From an uncultured Burkholderiaceae bacterium (GTDB lineage: Bacteria > Pseudomonadota > Gammaproteobacteria > Burkholderiales > Burkholderiaceae_F), in assembly GCA_944390675.1 (NCBI GenBank), contig CALXQR010000003.1:163896-227895 (forward strand): DNA of 64,000 nt. The letters are read 5' to 3'. This document shows, in pieces, positions 1 through 11,545 of the stretch. The stretch's first letter is position 1. Every line of letters starts with the position of its first letter. Made by a program: the position numbers and the translations under genes. Under the pieces are notes generated by a model, which searched no databases, was not told where the DNA came from, and saw only the letters and a list, made by a program, of their open reading frames with translations.

Positions 1-1370
1 ACGGCAGTTTCGCGGTCCCAGGCACCGTCAGCAAAGGAAGAACCCATGGCGACCATGAAGGTCACGTAGGTTGTTGACAAGGGCAATTGCAAAGACGTAG
101 CAGAAGAAATCAGCGCAGCTGACAACACAAGGTTGACCGAGGCGCGGACGTAGTCAAACGGCAGAGGAATCTCACCACGTTCCAGTTTTTTAGGAACAAA
201 ACGCGAATCAAGTTTCTGTTTGACCGCCCCGGGGATCAACTGGTTGACAATATTGCCTAAGCCCATGGAGGCGCGCACAATCACGCGGCCCGGAATGGAG
301 GAGCCGAATTGCTCGTGATCGCTTTGTTGAGCAGAAAGATTCAGAGCGGTTTGGAGCACTCGGTGCGCCTTCTTGGAGTACCAGAGCGTGAAAACCATCA
401 CAAGGCCGGAGGCAACCAGGAAGAAGGTCTCAGTCTTGGTGGAGACAAGAAGACCGTTCATCATTAAATCGTCAGGAGAGGCGCCTGATGCCATCCAAAT
501 CTTGAAACTGTCATAGGCGGCGAGCGGCACACCCACAAAGTTCACCAAGTCGTTACCGGCAAAGGCAAATGCCAAAGAGAAGGTGCCTGCCAGAATAACA
601 ATCTTGAAAACGTTGAAGTTACTTAAGAGGATGAGTAATTGGAAAAGGATGGAGAAACCGACAAAAAGAACAACCACTAACATGCTCGTGTTGGTTTCAA
701 TCCAATCAATCCATTCCGGTTGCATAAAGCTTGCGCCGCGCGCGCCTTTCATAACAAGGAAGTATGCGATGGCCGTAATAGATAAGCCGCCGAAGACGCC
801 GCCCACATAACGATAAACTCTTTCAAAATGGAAGGAGAAAATTAAGCGCATGATGTACTGAATGACAGCGCCTGAGACAAAGGCGACAACGACAGAAACC
901 AAAATGGCGGAAATAATCGTTAAGGATTTGCTTGTATTGATATAGTCAAAAATCAGTTCAAAAGAGCCGCCTTCCCAATAAAGCTTAATAGCGGCTGCGG
1001 CAATGGCACTTCCTAAGAGTTCGAAGACGATCGAAACGGTAGTTGATGTCGGCAGGCCCAGCGAATTGAATGCGTCCAGCAAAACAATGTCGGCAATCAT
1101 CACCGCAAAGAAGATAATCATTACCTCAGCAAAATTGAACATTTGCGGGTGGAAAATGCCGGATCGGGCGATTTCCATCATGCCGGAGGAGAAGGTGGCG
1201 CCGAGCAGCACCCCGAATGTTGCCACCCACATCGTTGTCCTGAAACTGGCGATGCGGGAGCCCATGGCGGAATTTAAGAAGTTAACGGCGTCGTTGCTAA
1301 CGCCAACGAAAAGATCAAAACAGGCAAGTAAGGCCAAAAAGACCAATACCGCAATATAGTAATATTCCAT
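1..1370 (-). CDS. Inorganic phosphate transporter, PHO4/Pit family (3' end beyond window)
   Basis: Inner-membrane phosphate permease of the PHO4 family, probably driven by an ion gradient. About 456 codons are visible and the C-terminus lies beyond the left edge. The protein is strongly hydrophobic. The two family signature motifs are present: GVSNDAVNFLNSA near residue 23 and GNDLVNFVG near residue 270, as expected from the internal duplication; TSTTVS near residue 100 and STTYVTFMVAMG near residue 440 are also typical. The sequence resembles the long (about 750 aa) Pit variant rather than the E. coli PitA form. Start ATG at 1370 follows a GGGGAA ribosome site. A Pho box lies 60 bp upstream, so phosphate starvation should induce it. 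The exact ion coupled is not readable from sequence. Confidence 0.9.
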   Translation of the reverse strand, partial: MEYYYIAVLVFLALLACFDLFVGVSNDAVNFLNSAMGSRIASFRTTMWVATFGVLLGATFSSGMMEIARSGIFHPQMFNFAEVMIIFFAVMIADIVLLDAFNSLGLPTSTTVSIVFELLGSAIAAAAIKLYWEGGSFELIFDYINTSKSLTIISAILVSVVVAFVSGAVIQYIMRLIFSFHFERVYRYVGGVFGGLSITAIAYFLVMKGARGASFMQPEWIDWIETNTSMLVVVLFVGFSILFQLLILLSNFNVFKIVILAGTFSLAFAFAGNDLVNFVGVPLAAYDSFKIWMASGASPDDLMMNGLLVSTKTETFFLVASGLVMVFTLWYSKKAHRVLQTALNLSAQQSDHEQFGSSIPGRVIVRASMGLGNIVNQLIPGAVKQKLDSRFVPKKLERGEIPLPFDYVRASVNLVLSAALISSATSLQLPLSTTYVTFMVAMGSSFADGAWDRETA

Positions 1371-1410
1371 GAGTTCCCCGTCGGAAGTTACTTCATAATG
1401 TCAATGTTGT

Positions 1411-1468
1411 GTAATATCGGCCGAAGTTTATGACAGAATTATGACAACAATATGACAAAATGGTCACA
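1411..1468 (-). promoter_or_regulatory. Pho box with -10 element for the phosphate transporter
   Basis: On the minus strand TGTCAT is repeated at exact 11-bp spacing (plus-strand ATGACA starting at 1430, 1441 and 1452), with a degenerate fourth unit at 1463. Repeated TGTCA units with 11-bp period and AT-rich spacers are the recognised PhoB binding pattern. The array points toward the Pit gene and is followed by a -10-like TATTAC (complement of 1411-1416) at the spacing usual for PhoB-activated promoters, where PhoB replaces a -35 box. Direct observation for the repeats; PhoB control is inference. Confidence 0.75.
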
Positions 1469-1576
1469 CAAATGGACATTTTTCGGCCCTTTGTAATAAA
1501 TCACCCCAATATCGTTTAATTTCATTTGCATAACTCTTTGATTTATGAAATAATCCTAAGTTCCACGCATGAGTAG

Positions 1577-1640
1577 GCAGAATTTTTCTGCTGATTAACT
1601 ATAAAAAGGTTTCGCAGACAGTGCGTTGGCTGAGCGAAAC
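1577..1640 (+). promoter_or_regulatory. Structured 5' leader ahead of rplU
   Basis: Two inverted repeats precede the L21 gene: GCAGAA/TTCTGC around a 3-nt loop (1577-1591) and GTTTCGC/GCGAAAC (1609-1615 with 1634-1640). The second ends just before the GAGGT ribosome site. This could be a leader that lets L21 repress its own synthesis, as known for other ribosomal operons, or part of the promoter. No strong -35/-10 pair was found between 1490 and 1610. Confidence 0.35.
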
Positions 1641-1657
1641 GGGCGAGGTATTTAATA

Positions 1658-1969
1658 ATGTACGCAATTATCAAAACTGGCGGCAAGCAATATCGCGTTG
1701 CTGTTGGTGACAATCTCAAGGTTGAATCCTTGAACGCCGAAGTCGGCTCCCAAGTGACCCTTTCTGAAGTCTTGGCTGTTTCCGATGGCAATGAACTCAA
1801 GGTCGGTGCTCCCTTCGTTGAAGGCGCCAGCGTTACGGCCACGGTTGTTTCTCACGGCCGTCACGACAAGGTTCGCATCTTCAAGATGCGTCGTCGTAAG
1901 CACTCCATCAAGAGCGCTGGTCATCGTCAAAACTACACGGAGCTCAAGATCGAAACGATCGCGGCTTAA
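1658..1969 (+). CDS. rplU: 50S ribosomal protein L21
   Basis: Large-subunit ribosomal protein that binds 23S rRNA near L20. The 103-aa length is exactly that expected. The start [14 protein letters not shown] and the basic motif [14 protein letters not shown] near residues 78-91 are diagnostic. GAGGT sits about 8 nt before the ATG. It is the first gene of rplU-rpmA, 27 bp upstream of rpmA, the near-universal arrangement, with obgE next. A structured leader precedes it. Confidence 0.98.
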   Translation: MYAIIKTGGKQYRVAVGDNLKVESLNAEVGSQVTLSEVLAVSDGNELKVGAPFVEGASVTATVVSHGRHDKVRIFKMRRRKHSIKSAGHRQNYTELKIETIAA

Positions 1970-1996
1970 TTTAGATTTTTCTAAGAGAGTAAGAAA

Positions 1997-2254
1997 ATGG
2001 CACATAAAAAGGGCGGCGGTTCTACCCGCAACGGTCGTGATTCCCAAGCCAAGCGTCTTGGTGTGAAGGTTTTTGGTGACGCTGCAATCAATGCCGGCGG
2101 CATCATCGTTCGTCAACGCGGCACGCAATTCCATCCCGGCGACAATGTCGGCATGGGTCGTGACCACACCTTGTTTGCCAAGGTCGATGGCACGGTGAAG
2201 TTTGAAGTCAAGGGACCTCAAAATCATCGTTTCGTCAAGGTTATTCCTGCCTAA
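1997..2254 (+). CDS. rpmA: 50S ribosomal protein L27
   Basis: Ribosomal protein whose N-terminal tail reaches the peptidyl-transferase centre. The 85-aa product begins [16 protein letters not shown], the canonical L27 start without the cleavable extension found in Firmicutes, and contains [11 protein letters not shown] purine-rich AAGAGAG site precedes the ATG. A strong terminator at 2302-2333 follows, so obgE probably gets only read-through or separate transcription. Confidence 0.98.
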   Translation: MAHKKGGGSTRNGRDSQAKRLGVKVFGDAAINAGGIIVRQRGTQFHPGDNVGMGRDHTLFAKVDGTVKFEVKGPQNHRFVKVIPA

Positions 2255-2300
2255 TAGACGAATAGACTATTCGGGTTTCAATACCCGGGTAACAGATTAA

Positions 2301-3497
<1,197 letters not shown>

Positions 3498-3518
3498 TTC
3501 AATGCCAGAAATTCAAAG

Positions 3519-3546
3519 AAAAGGAGCGGTTTCGCTCCTTTTTTTT
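3519..3546 (+). terminator. Rho-independent terminator of obgE
   Basis: Stem AAGGAGCG (3521-3528) / CGCTCCTT (3533-3540), 4-nt loop, then a run of eight T including the stem end. It lies 22 bp after the obgE stop. Confidence 0.9.
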
Positions 3547-3584
3547 AGAATTTTCTCGTTTTTCAGTTGGAAACAGGTGCAGAG

Positions 3585-3728
3585 ATGGATCAAACAAAAC
3601 AAAAGCAACTTCCGGAATGGACATTGGAAGATGCTTACGGGACTGTTCAAGACAAGCGCTTTCAAGATGAATTGCAAAAGATTCATTGCGAATTAAAAAA
3701 ATTATGTGATTTATTGCCTCCGAATCGA
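3585..3728 (+). pseudogene. 5' remnant of an oligoendopeptidase F-like gene (M3 family)
   Basis: An open frame from ATG 3585 gives about 48 residues containing LPEWTLEDAYG followed by a charged helix, which resembles the N-terminus of M3B oligoendopeptidase F (LPxWxLxDLY type). The similarity stops near 3715-3728, where the sequence becomes transposase-derived in another frame; the continued frame ends at 3756-3758. No HExxH zinc motif or other pepF sequence follows before leuD, so at least 500 codons are missing. An AGGTG ribosome site is still in place. The family assignment rests on a short stretch. Confidence 0.5.
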
Positions 3729-4056
3729 GGCCCGTCCCTGCTTTGTTTGGACGGATGAGCACATCAACGGCCACTTCTTGAGTTGCTTCATCAGCTTGGT
3801 CATCGAGAAATTAGCCATGCACTTGCTGAAGCAGAAGTTACCGGAGATGACTGAAGAAAGATTTTTGAAGGCAATACGGCAAGCGAAGGTCTTGCCGATG
3901 AATACCGATCCGCTTAATCCCGTGTACTTGAAACTTGAGTGCAATGAGGACTTTGATCGGATCTGTGAGGCGTTGGGACTTGGTGTGCTGTCTCGGTGTG
4001 AGAGCCGCGCCGGGTTGCATAAGAAGCTTAAGATCAAGGGAGCCAAGACCATGTAA
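3721..4056 (+). pseudogene. Transposase C-terminal fragment (IS4/IS1634-like DDE type)
   Basis: About 111 in-frame codons in frame 1 contain EARPCFVWTDEHINGHF followed by a hydrophobic CFISLVI helix and a leucine-rich tail. This is the C-terminal block after the last catalytic acidic residue in IS4/IS1634-like transposases (RPxxVxTxxHIxxHF). The catalytic DDE core and the left IS end are absent, so it is a relic. It abuts the pepF-like remnant, which suggests insertion followed by deletion. The right end of the former element probably lies between 4085 and 4166. IS family assignment is tentative. Confidence 0.6.
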
Positions 4057-4084
4057 GCTACAAACCCGAAAGTCAGAAAAACAC

Positions 4085-4123
4085 CCCAATCGCTCGACTA
4101 GCCCTGCTAATCGGGCGATTGGG
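4085..4123. repeat. Long imperfect inverted repeat at the right end of the IS relic
   Basis: CCCAATCGC (4085-4093) pairs with GCGATTGGG (4115-4123). Inner arms CGA/TCG and TAGC/GCTA continue the stem with two single mismatches around a CCT loop, about 16 paired positions in 39 nt. It starts 28 bp after the transposase stop and has no T-run. It could be a transcription stop of the old element or a subterminal IS structure. Confidence 0.6.
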
Positions 4124-4171
4124 CTATATAGAAGGGTCTGAAACTGTCAAACTCGGGAGGCCCCGTTTAAG

Positions 4172-4789
4172 CTAAGCCGCGATGCCTTTCTTAATCCACT
4201 CAGGGCGCTTAGCTTCATAATCAGCGATTGCGTCCTCGTGTTCAAGTGTCAGCGAAATCGCATCCAAACCTTCCAAAATACAGTGACGTCTGAAGGGATC
4301 CAGCGTGAAACTGTACGATTTATCAGCGACAGTCACTTTGCAGCTTTCAAGATCCACAGAAATTTGCATACCGGGATTGCTTTTGAGCGTTTGCATAATT
4401 TCTTCAATTTCGTCTTCTGTCAGACGGACCAGTAAGAGTCCGTTTCCCAAAGAATTATTGGAGAAAATGTCTGCAAAGGACGAAGCAATGATGGCGCGGA
4501 TACCAAAATCCAATAAAGCCCAAGGAGCATGTTCGCGGCTTGAGCCGTTGCCGAAATTGTGACGTGCAACAATAAATTGAGCGCCTTTGTAGCATGGTTT
4601 GTTGAGCACAAAGTCGGGGTTGGGCATCGTTTCTGCTTCATCCAAATAGCGCCACGTATGGAAGAGATGCTTTCCAAAGCCCTTGCGATCCACGGCCAGC
4701 AGGAACTGTTTGGGAATGATTTGGTCGGTATCGATATTGGAGGCGTCCATCGGAGCAGCCACCGCGGTGAGTTTTGTGAATTTTTGCAT
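4172..4789 (-). CDS. leuD: 3-isopropylmalate dehydratase, small subunit
   Basis: Small (swivel domain) subunit that, with LeuC, isomerises 2-isopropylmalate to 3-isopropylmalate in leucine synthesis. 205 aa from ATG 4789, which begins MQKFTKLTAVAAPMDASNID; AAGGAGAG sits just upstream, so the longer in-frame start at 4822 is rejected. NFGNGSSREHAPWAL near residue 80 is the family signature and DTDQIIPKQF is also typical. It is the last gene of leuABCD, 10 bp after leuC. Confidence 0.97.
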   Translation of the reverse strand: MQKFTKLTAVAAPMDASNIDTDQIIPKQFLLAVDRKGFGKHLFHTWRYLDEAETMPNPDFVLNKPCYKGAQFIVARHNFGNGSSREHAPWALLDFGIRAIIASSFADIFSNNSLGNGLLLVRLTEDEIEEIMQTLKSNPGMQISVDLESCKVTVADKSYSFTLDPFRRHCILEGLDAISLTLEHEDAIADYEAKRPEWIKKGIAA

Positions 4790-4799
4790 GCTGCTCTCC

Positions 4800-6203
4800 T
4801 TATTTGATGAATTCGCGAACATCTACGATTTTTCCGCAAACGGCTGCGGCAGCGGCCATCGCCGGGCTCATTAGGTGAGTGCGGCTCCCGCGTCCTTGGC
4901 GTCCGACAAAGTTGCGGTTGGAAGTGGAGGCTACACGAGAACCAGGAGCCGCGATGTCGTCATTCATGCCGAGGCACATGGAGCAGCCGGGCAGACGCCA
5001 TTCAAAACCGGCGTCTTTGAAAATTTTGTCAAGACCTTCTTTTTCGGCTTGTGCCTTAACTGCCATAGAGCCCGGCACAGCCAAGGCACGTACGCTGGCT
5101 GCAACATGACGATCTTTGAGAATCTTTGCTGCTTCTCGGAAGTCCTCAAGGCGCCCGTTTGTGCACGAGCCAATGAAGACAGTGTCAATTGCGATACCTT
5201 TAATCGGTTGATTGGGTTCTATTTCGACGTACTTGAGCGCAGCTTCAATGGCGTGGCGTTCCTGTTCGTCCTTAGCCTTTTGAGGATCGGGAACATTATC
5301 GTCGATATGACACACCTGGCCGGGATTGGTGCCCCAGGTCACCATCGGAGTCAGGTGAGCGGAATCAATAGTAATTTCCTTATCAAAAACCGCGTCAGCA
5401 TCAGTGGCTAAACTCTTCCAATACTGAACCGCTTCATCCCAATCTTTTCCCTTAGGAGCGTAGGGACGACCTTTAAGATACTCAAAAGTCGTTTCATCCG
5501 GAGCGATCATGCCGGCTTTCGCGCCGATTTCAATGGCCATGTTTGATAGCGTCATTCTTGCGTCCATGGATAAGGAAGTGACGCCGTCGCCTGCGAATTC
5601 AATCGCATAGCCGGTGGCTCCCGCGGTTGTTAAGACGCGGGCGATTTCCAAAATTAGGTCTTTAGCAAAAACACCTTTTGGGAGTTTGCCCACGCAGTTG
5701 ATTCTCATGGTCTTGAGTTTCGCCTGCTTAATGGTTTGCGTAGCCATGACGTGTTCGACTTCGCTTGTGCCGATACCAAAGGCGAGCGCACCGAAAGCAC
5801 CGTGAGTAGCCGTATGTGAGTCACCGCAGACAAGCGTTGTACCCGGCAAGGTAAAACCCGTTTGCGGTCCGATGATGTGAACGATGCCTTGATTGGGATC
5901 GCCAAGACCGAACAAGGTGACGCCAAAGTCTTTGCAGTTTTGCATGAGCGTCGTTACTTGTTTTTTAGCCACACAGGAACAAGCTTCAATGGTGGCTTTC
6001 TGCGTGGAGATGTCATGGTCCATTGTGGCCATCATCAACTCAGGCCGACGAAGTTTTCTGCCCGCTTCTTTAAGGCCCGCAAAAGCCTGAGGGCTTGTCA
6101 CTTCATGCACAAGATGACGGTCAATGTAGATGAGCGGCAGCTCACCATCGGCTTCATAGACAACGTGCGCGTCATAGACCTTCTCATAAAGTGTCTTTCC
6201 CAT
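4800..6203 (-). CDS. leuC: 3-isopropylmalate dehydratase, large subunit
   Basis: Aconitase-family subunit carrying the 4Fe-4S cluster that performs the isopropylmalate isomerisation. 467 aa, the normal length. Cluster cysteines appear in [11 protein letters not shown] (about residue 347) and GCSMCLGMN (about 406-414). The N-terminus [15 protein letters not shown] is canonical, and [14 protein letters not shown] follows. Located 2 bp after leuB and 10 bp before leuD, so translation is probably coupled. Confidence 0.98.
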   Translation of the reverse strand: MGKTLYEKVYDAHVVYEADGELPLIYIDRHLVHEVTSPQAFAGLKEAGRKLRRPELMMATMDHDISTQKATIEACSCVAKKQVTTLMQNCKDFGVTLFGLGDPNQGIVHIIGPQTGFTLPGTTLVCGDSHTATHGAFGALAFGIGTSEVEHVMATQTIKQAKLKTMRINCVGKLPKGVFAKDLILEIARVLTTAGATGYAIEFAGDGVTSLSMDARMTLSNMAIEIGAKAGMIAPDETTFEYLKGRPYAPKGKDWDEAVQYWKSLATDADAVFDKEITIDSAHLTPMVTWGTNPGQVCHIDDNVPDPQKAKDEQERHAIEAALKYVEIEPNQPIKGIAIDTVFIGSCTNGRLEDFREAAKILKDRHVAASVRALAVPGSMAVKAQAEKEGLDKIFKDAGFEWRLPGCSMCLGMNDDIAAPGSRVASTSNRNFVGRQGRGSRTHLMSPAMAAAAAVCGKIVDVREFIK

Positions 6204-6205
6204 TA

Positions 6206-7315
<1,110 letters not shown>

Positions 7316-7326
7316 CTAAAAAATTT

Positions 7327-8898
7327 TTATGCGTGCTTCTTTTCGCGTTCTTTTTCGATGACACGGGCACGTTCAATAATGTTGCAAGCGTTAATCAGCG
7401 CAAGCGCGGAGGCTTCAATGACGTCTGTTGAGAGGCCCATGCCATGGAAGATTCGGCCTTGATAATCCACGTTGACATTAACTTGGCCCAAGGCATCCAT
7501 GCCGGCGCCGTTGGCTTTAATTGTGTAGCTCGTGAGTTTGCAGCGAATGCCTGTCAATCGAGTAATGCAGTTGTAGACGGCATCAACCGGGCCGTTGCCG
7601 ATACTCGATTCCGTGCGGGTGCGTTTGCCGACCTTAAGTCTCACGCTTGCCGTCGGAATGGCACCGTGGGCGCCGCCGCTCATGACGTTAATGGTGTCGA
7701 GTTTGAAGTAATTTTCTTGAGCTTCGTCTTGTTTTTGGAAAAAGAGCAGCGCCTCTAAGTCGTAATCAAACACCTGTCCCTTTCGGTCGGCAAGCGTTAA
7801 GAAGCGGTCGTAGATTTCATTGAGGTCGTAGCTGTCGTCTTCGTAACCCAGGTTTCTCAAGCAGGCTCGGATCATGTGACGGCCGGAACGAGCGGTCATG
7901 TGCATGGTGTTACCGCTAAAGCCAACACTTTCAGGTGTGAGGATCTCGTAAGTTTCGCGATTTTTCAAAACGCCGTCTTGGTGGATGCCAGAGCTGTGGG
8001 CGAAAGCATTGGAGCCCACGATGGCTTTGTGCGGAGGAACGGGTTCGTTGCAGATCTTGGATACTAAGGTGGAAGTGCGGGCGATATTCTTCGCAACGAT
8101 GTCGGTATAGAGGCCTTTGAGCATTTTTTCACGAAGCTTAATAGCCATGACGACTTCTTCGAGCGAGCAATTGCCGGCTCTTTCGCCTAAACCGTTTACG
8201 CAGCATTCAATTTGACGAGCGCCGTGAGCAATGGCGGTTAAAGAATTCGCCGTTGCCATGCCAAGGTCATTGTGACAGTGCACGGAAATGATGGCCTTGT
8301 CGATGTTGGGCACACGGTTAAAGAGATTAGAGATAATTCCGCCGAATTCTTCGGGCAATGTATACCCGACGGTGTCCGGGATATTGATAGTGGTGGCGCC
8401 GGCATTGATGGCGTTTTCGACCATGCGGCACAGGTAGTCAATCGGCGTTCTGCCGGCATCTTCGCAAGAAAATTCCACATCGTCGGTGTAATTTCTCGCC
8501 AATTTCACGCATGCGGTGGCCATTGCCATGATGTCATCGCGACTCTTTTTTAACTTGTCCTGAACATGAATGTCGGAGGTGGCAATGAAAGTGTGGATGC
8601 GGAAGTGATCAACGCCTTTCATGGCCTCGCCGCAGGCTTCAACGTCTTTTGTAACGCAGCGGGCTAAGCCGCAAGGGATGGCGTGCTTAAGGCTTTGTGA
8701 GATGGTTCTGACGGACTGAAAATCACCTTCGGAAGAAATGGGGAAGCCGGTTTCAATCACATCAACGCCCAGCTGGTCAAGCGCCGTGGCAATTTGCAAC
8801 TTTTGCGCTGTGCTCAAACTTTGTGGCAGAGCTTGTTCGCCGTCTCGCAAAGTTGTGTCAAAAATAATGATTTTGTTGGGATCGTAGCGCTCGGACAT
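7327..8898 (-). CDS. leuA: 2-isopropylmalate synthase
   Basis: Commits carbon to leucine by condensing acetyl-CoA with 2-oxoisovalerate. 523 aa, bacterial LeuA type 1. The catalytic TIM barrel shows [16 protein letters not shown] (residues 14-29), the metal ligand motif HCHNDLG near 203, and [11 protein letters not shown] near 295; the last 130 residues form the LeuA dimer domain that binds leucine for feedback inhibition. AAGGAGAG precedes the ATG. First gene of leuABCD, driven by the promoter at 8941-8969. Confidence 0.98.
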   Translation of the reverse strand: MSERYDPNKIIIFDTTLRDGEQALPQSLSTAQKLQIATALDQLGVDVIETGFPISSEGDFQSVRTISQSLKHAIPCGLARCVTKDVEACGEAMKGVDHFRIHTFIATSDIHVQDKLKKSRDDIMAMATACVKLARNYTDDVEFSCEDAGRTPIDYLCRMVENAINAGATTINIPDTVGYTLPEEFGGIISNLFNRVPNIDKAIISVHCHNDLGMATANSLTAIAHGARQIECCVNGLGERAGNCSLEEVVMAIKLREKMLKGLYTDIVAKNIARTSTLVSKICNEPVPPHKAIVGSNAFAHSSGIHQDGVLKNRETYEILTPESVGFSGNTMHMTARSGRHMIRACLRNLGYEDDSYDLNEIYDRFLTLADRKGQVFDYDLEALLFFQKQDEAQENYFKLDTINVMSGGAHGAIPTASVRLKVGKRTRTESSIGNGPVDAVYNCITRLTGIRCKLTSYTIKANGAGMDALGQVNVNVDYQGRIFHGMGLSTDVIEASALALINACNIIERARVIEKEREKKHA

Positions 8899-8940
8899 AA
8901 ACTCTCCTTGATGCGAAACTTTTATTTTTGCAATGTTGAA

Positions 8941-8969
8941 AATTTACGACCGGGGCATTTTTTAGTCAA
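8941..8969 (-). promoter_or_regulatory. Sigma-70-type promoter of leuABCD
   Basis: On the minus strand TTGACT (complement of 8964-8969) and TAAATT (complement of 8941-8946) are separated by 17 bp, about 43 bp before the leuA start. This is one of the clearest promoter matches in the window. Confidence 0.65.
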
Positions 8970-9026
8970 TAAGTAAATTACATTAGATATGAAATTAAAT
9001 TATTTAACTATATGAATAGTAAAGAA

Positions 9027-9072
9027 ATTGATATTCAATAATTATATTTATTGCAAATTTTTAACTTTGCAA
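9027..9072. promoter_or_regulatory. Inverted repeats upstream of leuA, possible regulator site
   Basis: In a very AT-rich spacer, TTGCAAA (9051-9057) faces TTTGCAA (9066-9072), and ATTGA (9027-9031) faces TCAAT (9035-9039). The first has LysR-type T-N11-A geometry. They lie 60-100 bp upstream of the leuA -35 box, a usual activator position. No leucine-codon-rich leader peptide is seen in this 283-bp gap. Regulator unknown. Confidence 0.35.
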
Positions 9073-9122
9073 TAACCTATCTTTTTGCGGAATTTGTATT
9101 CGAGAAAAAGGCTGGTTTTTGC

Positions 9123-9154
9123 AAAAAAATCCCAATCCTTTGCGAAGGATTGGG
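9123..9154 (-). terminator. Rho-independent terminator of rppH
   Basis: Perfect 10-bp stem CCCAATCCTT (9131-9140) / AAGGATTGGG (9145-9154), tetraloop TGCG. On the minus strand the stem is followed by ATTTTTTT, so it ends transcription of rppH. Confidence 0.9.
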
Positions 9155-9181
9155 ACGCATAGAAGAAGTTAATGTTGTTTT

Positions 9182-9703
9182 TCAGAAACCGTAAAGCAGC
9201 CAACCTTGACTGGGTTTGGATCGCTTGTCATTTTTACCGAAAAGGTGCGGAGCGAGTTCCGCCAGGGCTTTACGGTAAACATCGTGTTTGAAGTCAATGA
9301 CATCACGAAGCGGAACCCAAAAATCGTTCCAACGCCAAGAGTCAAACTCGGGTTGGCTGGAAGCAAATAGATTGATTTTCGTTTCCGGAGCGGTCAGCTT
9401 CAATAAAAACCAAATTTGTTTTTGTCCGCGGTAATTTGAGCGGTCGGCACGTCTGAAGGGTTCCGGAACATCGTAGTAGAGCCACTCGCTGGTGTGCGCA
9501 ATAATCTCAACATCATTGGCGGTCAGGCCAATTTCCTCATTGAGTTCGCGCATGAGCGCCGTTTCAATGTCTTCGCCTTCGTCAATGCCTCCCTGTGGAA
9601 ACTGCCAAGCCGGTTTTTTCAAGCGCTTGGCCCAAAATACCTTCTTGTCGGCATTGGTCAAAATAATGCCGACATTCGGACGGTATCCGTCGCTGTCCAA
9701 CAT
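9182..9703 (-). CDS. rppH: RNA pyrophosphohydrolase (Nudix)
   Basis: Removes pyrophosphate from 5'-triphosphorylated RNA and so starts mRNA decay. 173 aa from MLDSDGYRPNVGIIL; the Nudix box begins GGIDEGEDIETA near residue 42 and ends RELNEEIGL. WQFPQGG is typical of RppH. An in-frame upstream start at 9769 adds 22 residues that do not fit the family, and TGAGG lies just before ATG 9703. Divergent from proS, the usual Burkholderiales arrangement. Confidence 0.93.
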   Translation of the reverse strand: MLDSDGYRPNVGIILTNADKKVFWAKRLKKPAWQFPQGGIDEGEDIETALMRELNEEIGLTANDVEIIAHTSEWLYYDVPEPFRRADRSNYRGQKQIWFLLKLTAPETKINLFASSQPEFDSWRWNDFWVPLRDVIDFKHDVYRKALAELAPHLFGKNDKRSKPSQGWLLYGF

Positions 9704-9802
9704 GAAAGGCCTCAAAATCTCTAAAATTCCTCTATCACTTCTACCAAATACATGGTAAAAAGTGCACAATAAAAAAATTGTACCTTAATTATCGAGAAAA
9801 CA

Positions 9803-11539
9803 ATGCGTGCTCGTTCCTTTTTTATTTCTACATTGAAAGAGGCTCCGTCGGATGCCGACGTGGTCAGCCAACAACTTATGATTCGTGCCGGCATGATTAA
9901 AAAACTGGCCGCCGGTGTTTACACGTATATGCCGATGGGACTGCGTTCCATTCGCAAAATTGAAAACATTATTCGCGAAGAAATGAATCGAGCGGGCGCG
10001 ATTGAACTGCTCCTGCCGATGGTTCAGCCGGCTGAACTTTGGCAAGAATCGGGCCGCTGGGAAAAGTACGGTCCGGAATTGCTTCGTTTTAAAGACCGCC
10101 ATCAGCGTGACTTTGTGATTCAGCCGACTTCTGAAGAAGTCATCACTGATTTTGCTCGTCAGGAAATTCGCTCCTGGCGTCAGCTTCCTGTGAATCTTTA
10201 TCAGATTCAAACCAAATTCAGAGACGAACGTCGTCCGCGTTTTGGTGTGATGCGCGGCCGTGAGTTCACCATGAAGGATGGTTATTCATTCGACCGCAAT
10301 CAGGAAGGCGCTTTGAAGTCTTATGACAAGATGTATGAGGCCTATCAAAGAATCTTTACGCGTTTGGGGTTGAATTTCAGAGCGGTGGCGGCTGACACGG
10401 GTTCTATCGGCGGTGATCGCTCTCATGAATTCCAAGTGATTGCCGATACCGGTGAAGATGTGATCGCTTACTGTCCCGATAGTGACTTCGCGGCCAACAT
10501 TGAATTGGCTCCGGCGCCTTGCGTGATTGAAAAGCGTGCAGAGCCCACGGAAAGCATGCAAAAGGTGCCTACGCCGGGCCGAGAAAAGTGCGAGGCAGTG
10601 GTTGAGCTTCTTGGTCGTGAATTGACCTCTTCGATGAAGTCGGTGATTTTGGCGGCCGATCGCGTCAATGAAAAGGGTGAGCCGATTGAACCGCAAATTG
10701 TGATGATTTTGCTTCGTGCCGATCACGATTTGAACGAAGTGAAGGCCGGTAAATTGCCTGAACTCAAGGAAGGTTTCCGCTTTGCAACCGATGAAGAAAT
10801 CATTAAGGCTTTCGGCTGTAAGCCCGGCTACTTGGGACCGGTTGGCATCAAGAGCGATATCGTTGTTTACGCTGACTTGACCGCTGCAAATATGAGTGAT
10901 TTCATTTGCGGAGCCAACGATGAAGGATTCCACATCACGGGTGTGAACTGGGGACGCGATTTGCCTGAACCTAAGGTTGCCGATTTGCGCAATGTTGTTG
11001 AAGGTGACCAATCACCAGACGGCAAGGGCTTGATTAAGCTGCAGCGCGGTATTGAAGTCGGCCATGTGTTTTACTTGGGTACGAAGTATTCCGAAGCGCT
11101 TAACGCCACGTTCCTTGATGAAAATGGTAAGCCCCAAGTTTTGGAAATGGGCTGCTACGGTATCGGTGTGACACGTCTTTTAGGCGCTGCGATCGAACAA
11201 GGACACGATGAGCAGGGCATTATTTGGCCTGAATCAATTGCTCCCTTTACAACGGTTATTTGCCCGATGAATTACTCCAAGAGCGAAATGGTTCGTGAAG
11301 CGGCCGATAAGCTTTACGAAGACCTGAAGGTCGCCGGTGTGGATGTGATTCTGGATGACCGCGATATGCGCCCCGGCGTCATGTTCGCAGAGTGGGAGTT
11401 GATCGGCGTGCCGCATCGTATCGTTGTCGGTGAACGCGGTCTGAAAAATGGTGAAGTGGAATACGCCAATCGCAGAACTATTAAAGAAAAACAAATGATC
11501 AAGTGCGAGGATATTGTTGAATTTATTCTCAAGCACTGA
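9803..11539 (+). CDS. proS: Prolyl-tRNA synthetase
   Basis: Charges tRNA-Pro. 578 aa, the bacterial type with the editing insertion between class II motifs 2 and 3. Class II motif 2 [20 protein letters not shown] is near residues 139-158 and the motif 3 region [13 protein letters not shown] near 450; the anticodon-binding domain follows. The start [19 protein letters not shown] is standard. Monocistronic, with two hairpins directly after it. Confidence 0.98.
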   Translation: MRARSFFISTLKEAPSDADVVSQQLMIRAGMIKKLAAGVYTYMPMGLRSIRKIENIIREEMNRAGAIELLLPMVQPAELWQESGRWEKYGPELLRFKDRHQRDFVIQPTSEEVITDFARQEIRSWRQLPVNLYQIQTKFRDERRPRFGVMRGREFTMKDGYSFDRNQEGALKSYDKMYEAYQRIFTRLGLNFRAVAADTGSIGGDRSHEFQVIADTGEDVIAYCPDSDFAANIELAPAPCVIEKRAEPTESMQKVPTPGREKCEAVVELLGRELTSSMKSVILAADRVNEKGEPIEPQIVMILLRADHDLNEVKAGKLPELKEGFRFATDEEIIKAFGCKPGYLGPVGIKSDIVVYADLTAANMSDFICGANDEGFHITGVNWGRDLPEPKVADLRNVVEGDQSPDGKGLIKLQRGIEVGHVFYLGTKYSEALNATFLDENGKPQVLEMGCYGIGVTRLLGAAIEQGHDEQGIIWPESIAPFTTVICPMNYSKSEMVREAADKLYEDLKVAGVDVILDDRDMRPGVMFAEWELIGVPHRIVVGERGLKNGEVEYANRRTIKEKQMIKCEDIVEFILKH

Positions 11540-11545
11540 TAAAAA

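Noticed and set aside
1652..2227. Long open frame antisense to rplU-rpmA
   Set aside because: It is a shadow of two certain ribosomal protein genes, with no ribosome site or family similarity.
8899..9122. Leucine attenuator (leader peptide) before leuA
   Set aside because: No short frame rich in leucine codons and no terminator/antiterminator pair was found on the minus strand.
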